Source: Verrucomicrobiales bacterium (GTDB lineage: Bacteria > Verrucomicrobiota > Verrucomicrobiia > Limisphaerales > Palsa-1400). Taken from it: a DNA stretch of 37,281 bases. The translations under genes were made by a program, and so were the position numbers. A model generated the notes under the pieces. That model worked only from the letters and a program-made list of their open reading frames with translations. It ran no database searches and was not told where the DNA came from. Each line of letters starts with the position of its first letter. Position 1 is the first letter of the stretch. Shown here one piece after another: positions 23,747 through 31,873 of the stretch. The DNA lies in NCBI GenBank assembly GCA_003140095.1, contig PLIU01000152.1, positions 1 through 37,281 of the forward strand. Direction: 5' to 3'.

Positions 23747-24201
23747 TTGGACACCAAAAAGAAGGAACTGGTTGGTGGCGCGACGAGGGCCGCCGACGTT
23801 ACCAGCAGGCGTCGGAGTTGCTAATCCTGGCGGATAGCGGCGGCAGCAATGGAGCCCGGTGTCGGCTCTGGAAATATGCTCTGCAAGAAAAACTAGTTGA
23901 CCGCTTTCAACTGGCCGTGACCGTTTGCCATTACCCCACCGGCACCTCCAAGTGGAATCCGGTGGAGCACCGCTTCTTCAGCGAGATCAGCAAGCACTGG
24001 GCCGGTCAGTCGCTGACCGATTACCCCACCATCGTCCGCTTGATCGGTTAAACCAAAACCAAAATCGGGTTACGTGTCAACCGTGCCCTGAATACCAAAA
24101 TCAAAGTCTCCGATGAGCAAATGCGGGAGCTGGTTCTTCTCAAACACCCGATTTTGCTCGAATGGAATTACACTCTCCTTCCGAGGATAAACCGGAATTA
24201 G
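23747..24201 (+). mobile_element. ISAzo13-family transposase remnant
   Basis: Recognisable transposase pieces: LDTKKKELVG at 23747-23776; then, after a break with an internal deletion, ELLILADSGGSNGARCRLWK, TVCHYPTGTSKWNPVEHRFF and SEISKHWAGQSLTDYPTIVR. The C-terminus TKTKIGLRVNRALNTKIKV, ending in TAG at 24199-24201, follows an in-frame TAA at 24049-24051. The original Tyr-Thr linker there has become a stop. So the element carries at least a deletion, a frameshift and a nonsense mutation and cannot be active. No clear terminal inverted repeats are visible. Confidence 0.85.
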
Positions 24202-24215
24202 TTTTTGCAAGGGCA

Positions 24216-25433
24216 CTAAGGCGGCGCCGAGAGTGGAGAGTCGGCCCTCAGAACGTTGGCCGAATGGTCCCCAAGATTCCAGGCAGCGACGGCCGGTTCG
24301 ACCGCATAATTGCGAATCAACCCGGGCAAGAGACTCTCCTCCAACTTGGAGACGCCATTGGCGGCCCCAAGCCGTTCGTGTCCACGGACTCCGGCAAAGC
24401 ACGTTGGCGCTGAAGCGACAAATGGAACCGCACCGCCTCCCAGCTTCAAGGAGGCCGATGACGCTTCCAGGATTCTTACCAGTTCCAAACCCCGGACGCC
24501 GCTGGTCAAGGGGATTTGGGACCCCCGGATGCATCCAAGGAAGTGCAGGCATTCTGCTTTGAGCGGTTCTTCCTGATTCAAATACGGCGAATAGATGTCG
24601 CCATAATGGTAGGAATATTGAAATTCCGCGAACGTGTCGTAATGGGGCGGACGTTCCACGCGCGCGTCGAATATCCGGATCTTCTCCAGCGGCACCACAT
24701 CGTCATAGACGATCATCCGCTTGCTGCCCACAATCGTCATTTCCCTGACCTTGCGCGGCTCCAACCAACTGCTGTGAATGATGGCCGAACAACCGTTGCC
24801 AAAGTTCAAGGACATGGACGTTACATCCTCAACACCCGGAGTGAGGTGAGCGCTGCCACAGCAGTTCACGCTTTCGGGAAATTGTTCCAAAAGATGAAGA
24901 ACGATTGAAATGTCATGCGGCGCCAGATCCCAGGCCACGTTGATGTCTTTCTGGTAAAGTCCAAGGTTCAGACGCCGCGCGCAAATATAGCGAATTTGCC
25001 CCAAATCCCCCCGGTCGATGATCTCTTTGATTCTCCTGACCGCCGGAGAATAAAGAAAGGTGTGGCCAACCATCAGCACCAGGCCCTTTTGTTGGGCAAT
25101 CTCAATCAACTCCTCACAATGGACGGCGGACTCAGCCATCGGTTTTTCGATCAAGACGTGTTTGCCGGCCAACAAGGCCGCACGGGCCATGGGAAAGTGC
25201 AACTTGACGGAGGTCGCCACCACCACGGCATCCAATCCAACTCCGTTGAGCATATGCTCAAAGCTCCTTTCCACTGCGACCTCGGGATACACAGCCTGCA
25301 GGTCATTAAGCCGCGCGGTGCTGATATCACACATCATCTTCATATTGCATTCGGGCAGAGACCGAAAATTTCGGACTAAATTTGGCCCCCAGTATCCGCA
25401 TCCTACCACTCCGACATTGACTACTTTACTCAT
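24216..25433 (-). CDS. Gfo/Idh/MocA family sugar dehydrogenase with an extended C-terminus
   Basis: The enzyme uses NAD(P) to oxidise a sugar or sugar nucleotide. Visible: N-terminal Rossmann motif VGVVGCGYWGPNLVRNF, the EKP motif (HVLIEKPMAES) and the substrate domain (HTFLYSPAVRRIKEIIDRGD, DLAPHDISIVLHLLEQFPE). Closest in layout are WbpB/WlbA-like UDP-sugar 3-dehydrogenases of glycan synthesis. Family members normally end near SLKLGGGAVPF (about residue 345); here the frame runs on for about 55 residues of unrelated sequence, stopping 14 bp from the transposase remnant. The native stop was probably lost on that side. The start overlaps the sugar transferase stop by 4 nt (25430-25433), so the two are coupled. 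Confidence 0.85.
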   Translation of the reverse strand: MSKVVNVGVVGCGYWGPNLVRNFRSLPECNMKMMCDISTARLNDLQAVYPEVAVERSFEHMLNGVGLDAVVVATSVKLHFPMARAALLAGKHVLIEKPMAESAVHCEELIEIAQQKGLVLMVGHTFLYSPAVRRIKEIIDRGDLGQIRYICARRLNLGLYQKDINVAWDLAPHDISIVLHLLEQFPESVNCCGSAHLTPGVEDVTSMSLNFGNGCSAIIHSSWLEPRKVREMTIVGSKRMIVYDDVVPLEKIRIFDARVERPPHYDTFAEFQYSYHYGDIYSPYLNQEEPLKAECLHFLGCIRGSQIPLTSGVRGLELVRILEASSASLKLGGGAVPFVASAPTCFAGVRGHERLGAANGVSKLEESLLPGLIRNYAVEPAVAAWNLGDHSANVLRADSPLSAPP

Positions 25434-26224
25434 GTTGTTTCCATCCGCCGGATGTTTGCCGAACCCATCATCGGTTCAGGAGCCGAGCGCAAACCCGTTC
25501 GCTGCCCCATAGTCCGCGCCGCGGCTTTCCGCTCTGCTCGAAGCTCCCATACTTGGGCCAGAATCGCCGGAAACGTGCAAACCATAATTTTTAAATCCAG
25601 GAACAACGACTGCTTTTCAACGTAGGCCAGATCCAGTTCTATCATGCCCTCGAACGTGGTCTTATTCTTGCCGTTGACTTGCCACAGGCCAGTCAGGCCG
25701 GGCAGGGCCTCGCATCGCTGGCGATGGCGCGGCTGATCCATCTCATACTCATAAGAAACGCAAGGCCGTGGCCCGACCAAACTCATCTCCCCGCGGAGGA
25801 CGTTGATAAGCTGGGGCAATTCATCCATTCCGAGAGACCTTAACCACAATCCGCCTGGGATAAGCCGCGTATCACCAATGCCGTCAAGTTTCTTCATCGG
25901 CAGCTTCGAAGCCATCACCTGCTGCATGTGCTTCTGATGAACACCTATATCGGCGTTGGGCGACATGGTACGGAATTTTAAGCAGCGGAATTGCTTCCCC
26001 ATGTGGCCGATGCGGTTCTGCTTGAAAAGAAGCGGGCCGGGAGAAACGACTTTAATGAACATCGCGATCATCAACCAGAGCGGCGCCCACAAGATCGACG
26101 CTACGAGCACACAAATTATATCAAGCGCGCGCTTCCACGCTGGAACCCGGCATGGCGTTGCAACAAGACTGGTATGGCTTTCAAAGCTTTCCTGCGAAAA
26201 GCAGTTATTGCGGAAATAGTTCAT
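25430..26224 (-). CDS. Initiating sugar transferase (undecaprenyl-phosphate glycosyl-1-phosphate transferase type)
   Basis: The 264-residue protein has one N-terminal membrane span (WKRALDIICVLVASILWAPL) and the bacterial sugar transferase core. That core has VSPGPLLFKQNRIGHMGKQF, FRCLKFRTM, SLGMDELPQLINVLRGEMS, LVGPRPCVSYEYE and PGLTGLWQVNGKNKTTFEGM. It transfers a sugar-1-phosphate to undecaprenyl phosphate, the first step of exopolysaccharide, capsule or O-antigen assembly. It is the short, one-span form (WcaJ C-terminal-like). It is followed by the dehydrogenase gene, and the gene reading the other way encodes a sorting-tail protein. Exosortase-type systems are commonly found with exopolysaccharide genes, so this neighbourhood fits. 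Confidence 0.93.
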   Translation of the reverse strand: MNYFRNNCFSQESFESHTSLVATPCRVPAWKRALDIICVLVASILWAPLWLMIAMFIKVVSPGPLLFKQNRIGHMGKQFRCLKFRTMSPNADIGVHQKHMQQVMASKLPMKKLDGIGDTRLIPGGLWLRSLGMDELPQLINVLRGEMSLVGPRPCVSYEYEMDQPRHRQRCEALPGLTGLWQVNGKNKTTFEGMIELDLAYVEKQSLFLDLKIMVCTFPAILAQVWELRAERKAAARTMGQRTGLRSAPEPMMGSANIRRMETT

Positions 26225-26340
26225 TGTGCGTCCTTTACATTCAATGATGGCGCGAAATCAAAATTGATTTGGTCCGGCAAATACTTTCTGTACTTCATGC
26301 GGCCAGATTAGCCCGGCCAAGGGACCTCGGCTATAAGGTG

Positions 26341-26350
26341 TTTACCCCTT
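26341..26350 (+). promoter_or_regulatory. ACCCC-motif site
   Basis: TTTACCCCTT contains the exact NarL-type heptamer TACCCCT (consensus TACYYMT). The same 10-mer occurs upstream of the signalling operon (minus strand, near 18181-18190). Confidence 0.3.
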
Positions 26351-26397
26351 ACATATATGAATCTGACACTTATTTACCACCCGGAGGAATTCTTTGG

Positions 26398-26415
26398 TAG
26401 GGTTATACCCCATAG
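26398..26415 (+). promoter_or_regulatory. ACCCC-motif site, dyad-like copy
   Basis: TAGGGTTATACCCCATAG: GGGT and ACCC form a partial dyad, followed by CATAG. It shares ACCCCATAG with the sites at 26458 and 31139. Confidence 0.4.
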
Positions 26416-26457
26416 AGATAAGCCGCGTCCTCAATTCGCGCTGCGGGGAAATCTTTG

Positions 26458-26476
26458 TTCGGGTTTTACCCCATAG
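26458..26476 (+). promoter_or_regulatory. ACCCC-motif site, dyad-like copy
   Basis: TTCGGGTTTTACCCCATAG; 15 of the last 16 bases match the copy at 26400-26415 (GGGTTATACCCCATAG). Spacing between the two copies is 61 bp. Confidence 0.4.
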
Positions 26477-26602
26477 TCAGGAGCCAGTCTATGATTTATT
26501 TTTGCATCCGTAAATGCGGATAAAAACAATGCGGAGGCATTATTTTAAGATATCCGAATTCAAACACTCGAAATCGATAAACAAAAGAAATTGATAAAAA
26601 GT

Positions 26603-27196
26603 ATGAAACGTAAAATCAAAACAATCCCAATTGTTGTGGGCGCAACGGCATTTTGTGCCGTTATCCTGGCTACCCCCGGCGCCAGGGCCAATCCCATCAC
26701 CGGCTCCATAGGCTTCGGTGCCTCAGGAGTTACCATCAACAGCGTCAATTTATCGAGCGCCACCTCCTTTGAGGTGGCCAGCCCGATCACTGAGGTGGAA
26801 ACGGGAACTTACGCCGCAATCCCCATATTCACGCCCGTCACTTTTAACGGATTCGTGTTTAATCCGCCCGCCCCGTCCGTCATTCCGTTATGGACGTTCG
26901 ACGTCGGTCCGGTTGGCGATCAGATCGTTTATAGCTTCGATGCCACCAGCGTCACCTCTTCCTTCAATGCCGTTTTGAATGAGTGGGATATCGGTGGCAG
27001 TGGCATGGCGATGGTCACGGGTTATAGCGACACCCCAGGAACTTGGAACGTCAACTTGAGCCAAAGCGGAGCGTCCTTTGTTTTTGACTCATCAGAAGCC
27101 ACGACGCCTGCCGTGAAAGACGGGGGTTCAACGATAGCGATCCTGGGCAGCGTCTTTATTGGCCTGGGAGCGTTTGGTCGCAAGTTGCGCTGCTAA
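26603..27196 (+). CDS. Secreted protein with VPDSG-CTERM-like sorting tail
   Basis: The 197-residue protein starts at ATG 26603 (MKRKIKTIPIVVGATAFCAV) with a signal peptide ending near PGARA. The mature part is Ser/Thr/Gly-rich and beta-sheet-like (SIGFGASGVTINSVNLSSAT). The C-terminus has the tripartite sorting signal: VKDGGST, hydrophobic IAILGSVFIGLGAFG, then basic RKLRC. This is a variant of the VPDSG-CTERM tail (Pro replaced by Lys), which exosortase-type enzymes recognise and cleave in Verrucomicrobiota. The mature domain has no known function. It stands next to exopolysaccharide genes, the usual partner of such sorting systems; no exosortase is in the window. A strong hairpin follows at 27223. 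Confidence 0.85.
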   Translation: MKRKIKTIPIVVGATAFCAVILATPGARANPITGSIGFGASGVTINSVNLSSATSFEVASPITEVETGTYAAIPIFTPVTFNGFVFNPPAPSVIPLWTFDVGPVGDQIVYSFDATSVTSSFNAVLNEWDIGGSGMAMVTGYSDTPGTWNVNLSQSGASFVFDSSEATTPAVKDGGSTIAILGSVFIGLGAFGRKLRC

Positions 27197-27222
27197 GAGC
27201 GCCACTTCGACTCCAAACTCAC

Positions 27223-27248
27223 AAGGCAGGGCGCCCTAGCCCTGCCTT
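27223..27248 (+). terminator. Strong hairpin terminator after the sorting-tail gene
   Basis: AAGGCAGGGC (27223-27232) pairs perfectly with GCCCTGCCTT (27239-27248) around a 6-nt loop, followed by a short T/A-rich stretch. It lies 26 bp after the stop codon. Confidence 0.75.
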
Positions 27249-27316
27249 TCATCAATTCAGAAACTCCTCAATCCTGAGACATAACTTAACTTCATCGTGA
27301 ATACTAAGAGAAAGAT

Positions 27317-30300
27317 ATGAGAATAATTAAAGCAGTGCTGCTAGCCGGGTGCCTTATGGCCACAGGGACGATCCTTCCTTCCCTCCAGGCTCAAAATTTC
27401 ACCTTCACCACCATCGCCGGCGGTTCAATAGGCCCGGCGGACGGCCTCAATTTCAATGCGCAGTTTGACAATCCCACTGGAGTGGCCGTGGACGGCGCCG
27501 GAAACGTTTATATTGCCGACCAAAACAACAATCTCATCCGTCAAGTCAGCCCGTTGGGCACGAACTGGGTCGTGACCACCCTCGCCGGTGGCGCGCGGGG
27601 AAGCCTGGATGGAACGGACACCAGCGCCCAATTTTTTGGCCCCGCTGGAATTGCAGTGGACAGCTCCAGCAATCTCTATGTGGCCGACCAGTTCAACAGC
27701 GTCATCCGGAAGCTCACCCCGTCGGGAACGAACTGGGTCGTCACTACCATCGCCGGAACAGCTGGCGCCTCCGGCAGCCAGGACGGTGTCAACGCCGCCG
27801 CCCGTTTTTACAACCCGACCGGTGTCGCCTTGGATGGGGTCGGCAACATCTACGTGGCTGACGAAGGGAACAATGCCATTCGGAAAATCACGCCGAGCGG
27901 GGCCAACTGGACCGTGACGACTATCGCTGGCGGTACCCCGGGTGCCAGCGACGGTTCCGGTACCGCAGCCCAATTCTCCTACCCCTATGGTGTCGCGGTG
28001 GACACCGGCGGCCGCGTCTTCGTGGCGGACCAATTCAACAATGCCATCCGTTTAATCACACCAGTGGGTGTCAACTGGGTGGTGACGACCATCGCCGGCC
28101 AATCCAGCGCCGGCGACTCCGACGGGTTGGGTACCAACGCCCAATTTGATGCGCCGGTCGGCGTGGCGGTGGACACCAACGACAATGTCTATGTGGCCGA
28201 TTCGTACAACGATGCCATTCGAAAACTCGCACCGTCCGGGACAGCCTGGGAGGTTTCTACCATCGGCGGAGGTTCACTTGGCACCAACAACGGGACCGGC
28301 GCCAATGCCGAATTCGACATTCCTTTCGGCGTGGCGGCGGACGCCTATGGGGATATTTTTGTGGCGGATTCCAAAAACGACGCCATCCGCCTTGGTATTT
28401 CCAGCGCCAGCCTGCCACCAACTGGCGAATTGCAAGTCACGATCCTCCCGGCCAGCGCGGTTTCCGCCGGGGCAGAATGGAATTTGGATGGTGGCAGTTT
28501 CCAGACAAACGGCGCGATTTTATCCGGCATCGTTCCTGGCGTCCATACCATCACCTTCAGCACGGTTGCTGGATTCACCACGCCTGCGGAGCAAACGGTT
28601 CCCGTGACCGCCCGCCAAACGGCATCGGCAACGGCCAATTACGCGACCGCCATTGCGAACGCCGGCTCGCTGCAAGTGACAATTTCGCCGGCCGCCTCCG
28701 TCAATGCCGGGGCGCAATGGAAAGTGGACAGCAGCGCTTGGCAGACCAACGGAGCAATTGTCTCAGGCTTGTCCGTGGGCGCTCACACTCTCTCTTTTGA
28801 CCCCGTCTCCGGTTGGACTACGCCTTCGAGCCAGACAGTGTCCATCACTAACAGTCAAACCACCCTTTCCGCAGGAAGTTACGTCTTGCAAACGGGTTCC
28901 TTGCAAGTAATCATTCTCCCCTCTTCCGTTATTAAGGACGGGGCGCAATGGCAGCTCGATGGCGGAGCGCTTCAGGCCAGCGGTACGACCTTGTCGGGCC
29001 TAACGCCCGGCAGCCATACGATTGCCTTCAATACGGTCCTGGGATGGTCAACTCCTACAGACCAGCAAATCACCATTACCTTCGGCCAAACAACAACCAG
29101 CTCAGGAACATACGTTCAACAAAACGCGGACACAGGCTCATTGCAAGTCAACCTTGTTCCAGCCGGCGCGGCCGATGCAGGCGCGCAATGGCAGGTTGAT
29201 GGCGGCGCGCCCCAAGTCACTGGCGTTATCGTCTCAAACCTGGCCCCGGGATCTCATTCCCTTACATTCACAACCGTTGCTGGCTGGACAACGCCTGCCA
29301 GGCAGTCAATCAATGTTACCGTCGGCCAGATCGCGCTGGCCACCGGAACCTACGTTGCGCAAAGCGCGCAATCCGGTTCTTTGCAAGTGACAATCCTTCC
29401 GGCGGCCGCGGCCAATGCCGGAGCGGAATGGCAGCTCGATGGCGGAGCTTTCCAAGCCAGCGGCGCCAAGTTGGGCAGTCTTGCACCAGGGGCCTACACC
29501 GTCGCCTTCAACGTTGTTTCCGGATGGACTCCACCCGTCGAAAAACAGGTCACCATTGTTGCTAACAAAGCAGTTGCTATTTCGGCCACCTACCGCGCCG
29601 GATCAGACAAAGCTAAACCAGTCTTGTCTATTACCAGTGGGCCGGCGTCCAATGCGCATTTGACCCAGCCGCTTGTGGTCATCGCAGGCAAGGCATCAGA
29701 CAGTGTTGGGGTTGCTCAGGTCCTTTTCCAACTGAACAATGCCGGCTTTCAACCAGCCGTCGGCACCACCAATTGGTCGGCCAGCCTGACACTGGTTCCC
29801 GGCACCAACATCTTCGCCGTCGAGGCTACCGACGCTGCGGGGAACGTCTCCCTGGAGAGCCGCACTTTCTTTTTCATTGTGACCAGTAGCTTGACCGTGA
29901 CCACCGAAGGCAGCGGCAGTATCACGCCCGCGCTCAACGGCAAAAATTTGAACGTGGGCATGCCCTATCTCCTGACCGCCGTTCCCAAGCCAGGATTCTT
30001 GTTCGCCAACTGGAGCGGCAGCCTCAGTTCCACCAATCCCAAGCTCCCATTCCTCATGCAGTCGAACATGGTGCTGCAAGCCAGTTTTGTCCCCAACCCT
30101 TTCGTTCCTCAGCAAGGCGCCTTCAACGGGCTCTTTTACGACACCAACGGCCCGGTGCCGCAGAGTTCCGGCTTTTTCACCTTGACCATGGCCCAAAGCG
30201 GCGCTTTCTCGGTCAAAATCCAACTGGGCGGCGGAAGTTTCAGCGGCACGGCGCAATTTGACTCGGCCGGCGAGGCTGAATTCCCGGTGCGGCGCGCCAA

Positions 30301-31099
30301 CCAGTCCTCCCTGACCCTGGACCTGCAGCTCGATTTCAGCAACCATCTCTCCGGCGCCATCTCCGACGGGACCTGGAACGCCACGGTGGTTGCCGACCAT
30401 GCTCTCTTCAATACCGTCAATAATAACGCGGAAAACTTCGTCGGCCAATACACCATGGCCATGGCGGGCATCGGCGATGGGTCCCTCAGCCCAGGCGGCG
30501 ATGGTTGCGCGATCTTCTCGGTCAACGCCGCGGGCCTCATTAAAATGGTCGGGAGCCTGGCCGACGGGAGCGCCATCAACCAAACCGTCACGATCACCAG
30601 CGAGGGAACGTGGCCGCTCTACGTTGCCCTCAAAAGCGGCGGCTCGGCCCTGGGATGGATCACCTTCAGCAACCAGCCTGCCTCGACCCTCGGCGGCATG
30701 TTGAGTTGGATGCGTCCGGCTGGCCCAAGCCCAACACTCTATACCTCCGGTTTCACCAATCTGACCTCCGTCTTCGGCTGCCGTTACCAAGTGACCAACG
30801 GCATCCCGGCGCTCGCCTTGAACGACGGCCAGACCGTGCTGGGCGGGGTTGCCGGCGGCGCGACCTTAACCGAGGCCGTTTCCATCAACGATGACAACAT
30901 CTTGCAAGTGGTTGCCGGGGCCGACGACCTGACCCTGACCTTGACCAAATCCACCGGCCTCATTACCGGATCCTACCATTTTCCGGGAACGGGCATCGTC
31001 ACACCGGTCCATGGCGTCATATTGCAGACACAGAGCCAGGCCGAAGGCTATTGGCTCGGCCCAAGCCAAAGCGGCACATTCCTGATTCAAAGCCAGTAA
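27317..31099 (+). CDS. Large secreted NHL-repeat and PEGA-like repeat protein
   Basis: The 1260-residue protein has a signal peptide (MRIIKAVLLAGCLMATGTIL, cut near LQAQ). Then come six NHL-type units (about 40-355), each with GVAVDGAGNVYIADQNNNLI-like sequence; these form a beta-propeller. Next are five PEGA-like repeats of about 80 residues (starting near 369, 449, 525, 605 and 686) with GSLQVTILPASA and VAGFTTPAEQ-like motifs. An Ig/cadherin-like part (VIAGKASDSVGVAQVLFQLN) and an InlB-like unit (TAVPKPGFLFANWSG) follow. The last 325 residues form a beta-rich domain with AFNGLFYDTNG, GSLADGSAIN and GWITFSNQP, also found in the 35924 gene. It is likely an extracellular or envelope binding/adhesion protein. 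No sorting tail or membrane anchor is seen. Confidence 0.85.
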   Translation: MRIIKAVLLAGCLMATGTILPSLQAQNFTFTTIAGGSIGPADGLNFNAQFDNPTGVAVDGAGNVYIADQNNNLIRQVSPLGTNWVVTTLAGGARGSLDGTDTSAQFFGPAGIAVDSSSNLYVADQFNSVIRKLTPSGTNWVVTTIAGTAGASGSQDGVNAAARFYNPTGVALDGVGNIYVADEGNNAIRKITPSGANWTVTTIAGGTPGASDGSGTAAQFSYPYGVAVDTGGRVFVADQFNNAIRLITPVGVNWVVTTIAGQSSAGDSDGLGTNAQFDAPVGVAVDTNDNVYVADSYNDAIRKLAPSGTAWEVSTIGGGSLGTNNGTGANAEFDIPFGVAADAYGDIFVADSKNDAIRLGISSASLPPTGELQVTILPASAVSAGAEWNLDGGSFQTNGAILSGIVPGVHTITFSTVAGFTTPAEQTVPVTARQTASATANYATAIANAGSLQVTISPAASVNAGAQWKVDSSAWQTNGAIVSGLSVGAHTLSFDPVSGWTTPSSQTVSITNSQTTLSAGSYVLQTGSLQVIILPSSVIKDGAQWQLDGGALQASGTTLSGLTPGSHTIAFNTVLGWSTPTDQQITITFGQTTTSSGTYVQQNADTGSLQVNLVPAGAADAGAQWQVDGGAPQVTGVIVSNLAPGSHSLTFTTVAGWTTPARQSINVTVGQIALATGTYVAQSAQSGSLQVTILPAAAANAGAEWQLDGGAFQASGAKLGSLAPGAYTVAFNVVSGWTPPVEKQVTIVANKAVAISATYRAGSDKAKPVLSITSGPASNAHLTQPLVVIAGKASDSVGVAQVLFQLNNAGFQPAVGTTNWSASLTLVPGTNIFAVEATDAAGNVSLESRTFFFIVTSSLTVTTEGSGSITPALNGKNLNVGMPYLLTAVPKPGFLFANWSGSLSSTNPKLPFLMQSNMVLQASFVPNPFVPQQGAFNGLFYDTNGPVPQSSGFFTLTMAQSGAFSVKIQLGGGSFSGTAQFDSAGEAEFPVRRANQSSLTLDLQLDFSNHLSGAISDGTWNATVVADHALFNTVNNNAENFVGQYTMAMAGIGDGSLSPGGDGCAIFSVNAAGLIKMVGSLADGSAINQTVTITSEGTWPLYVALKSGGSALGWITFSNQPASTLGGMLSWMRPAGPSPTLYTSGFTNLTSVFGCRYQVTNGIPALALNDGQTVLGGVAGGATLTEAVSINDDNILQVVAGADDLTLTLTKSTGLITGSYHFPGTGIVTPVHGVILQTQSQAEGYWLGPSQSGTFLIQSQ

Positions 31100-31138
31100 T
31101 TTGCGAACGTGGCCGGAAGCCGGGGCGTTCGTCTGGAT

Positions 31139-31158
31139 ATGGGGTGAACACCCCATAG
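31139..31158. promoter_or_regulatory. Perfect palindrome ATGGGGTGAACACCCCAT upstream of the Glu-receiver gene
   Basis: 8-bp arms around AA (31139-31156), followed by AG. It ends 33 bp before the ATG at 31192. Its right half, ACCCCATAG, is shared with the two sites at 26398 and 26458. It could be an operator, or a terminator of the preceding gene (40 bp after its stop), though it has no T-run. Confidence 0.5.
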
Positions 31159-31191
31159 CGCCCGCAAGGCTTTCCAGGCTAAATTGGATTG

Positions 31192-31755
31192 ATGAAACAA
31201 AGTAAGCTGCGACAAAGTAAGCTGCGCATTATTGACCCGTCTGGCGCACGCTTATCAGGCCGGAAACCTGCCCTCTGCCGCATTCTCGTGGTAGATCGGA
31301 ACAGCGATCTTCGCCTACTCTACACCGATGCATTGGTTAGTGCCGGCTGCCGGGTGGACGTCGTTGAAGATGGCTCGACGGCTTGGGAAGTGCTTCAGGG
31401 CCGCCGCTACCACCTGCTGTTGACGGAGAACGACCCGCCCGATCTGACTGGCGATCAACTGATCAGGAAACTCCGTTCCGCATGTATGGAATTGCCGGTC
31501 GTCATAGCCACGGGAAGATTGCCCACGCATGAACCGGCCCCTAACCCGTCGCTTCAATTCGCGGCCACCCTTCGCAAACCCTTTGTCTTGGAGGCGTTGA
31601 TGGACACGGTGAGAAACGTTCTGCGCTCAGCCGTCCCCATGTGGAAACTTCCGTCGCGGAGGAGGCGTCGCCCAAATCCTGAACGCGCCGTACCCATCGA
31701 CACAGACGTACCCTATGAAAAAGCATCCCAAGAACAAGCCGTTGACGTTCGGTGA
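31192..31755 (+). CDS. Receiver-domain protein with Glu at the phospho-acceptor position
   Basis: The 187-residue protein starts at ATG 31192 (MKQSKLRQSKLRIIDPSG) and has a receiver fold: acidic start CRILVVDRNSDLRLLY, then the acceptor-site strand YHLLLTENDPPDLTGDQL, Thr in VVIATGRLP and Lys in ATLRKPFVLEALMDTV. Where related receivers have LLLTDNDMP, this has LLLTENDPP, i.e. Glu at about residue 79 replaces the phosphorylated Asp. A Glu often mimics the phosphorylated state, so it may be constantly 'on' or phosphorylation-independent. The tail is Arg-rich (KLPSRRRRRPNPER). Codons 3-12 are a tandem duplication (31197-31226). The 52-residue gene overlaps its 3' end by 41 nt. Confidence 0.8.
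   Translation: MKQSKLRQSKLRIIDPSGARLSGRKPALCRILVVDRNSDLRLLYTDALVSAGCRVDVVEDGSTAWEVLQGRRYHLLLTENDPPDLTGDQLIRKLRSACMELPVVIATGRLPTHEPAPNPSLQFAATLRKPFVLEALMDTVRNVLRSAVPMWKLPSRRRRRPNPERAVPIDTDVPYEKASQEQAVDVR
31197..31226 (+). repeat. Tandem 15-bp duplication in the N-terminus of the receiver gene
   Basis: ACAAAGTAAGCTGCG occurs twice back to back (31197-31211, 31212-31226), giving KQSKLRQSKLR. An in-frame slippage product is likely. Confidence 0.85.
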
Positions 31756-31873
31756 TTTCATCGCCGATGTTTACCAACTCTGGGGCAAACGCAGGGCCAA
31801 AGGAATTGTCAAGCTTGCCGTCAATATGCGCCTGATTGAGTTTCGCGGCACGAAATGGTTTGTGATCTCTTGA
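31715..31873 (+). CDS. 52-residue conserved-looking hypothetical protein
   Basis: ATG 31715 opens MKKHPKNKPLTFGDFIADVY and the protein continues QLWGKRRAKGIVKLAVNMRL and IEFRGTKWFVIS before TGA. The composition is that of a real compact protein: a helical middle and a hydrophobic end. It overlaps the receiver gene by 41 nt (31715-31755) and the MlaA-fusion start by 19 nt (31855-31873), so all three are probably translated from one message. I do not know a named family. I have a weak impression that similar short proteins occur next to receiver genes in Verrucomicrobiota, but I cannot check it. Confidence 0.6.
   Translation: MKKHPKNKPLTFGDFIADVYQLWGKRRAKGIVKLAVNMRLIEFRGTKWFVIS

Larger units (their letters stand above)
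26225..26602. other. Divergent intergenic region with repeated ACCCC dyads
   Basis: This 378-bp gap separates the sugar transferase (minus) from the VPDSG-CTERM gene (plus) and must hold both promoters. It contains three related sites at 26341-26350, 26398-26415 and 26458-26476 (listed separately). No small gene is supported. Immediately before the plus-strand start the sequence is strongly A-rich. Confidence 0.6.

Noticed and set aside
29696..30790. 364-codon open frame on the minus strand inside the NHL-PEGA gene
   Set aside because: Shadow of a repeat-rich, clearly coding plus-strand gene with a signal peptide.
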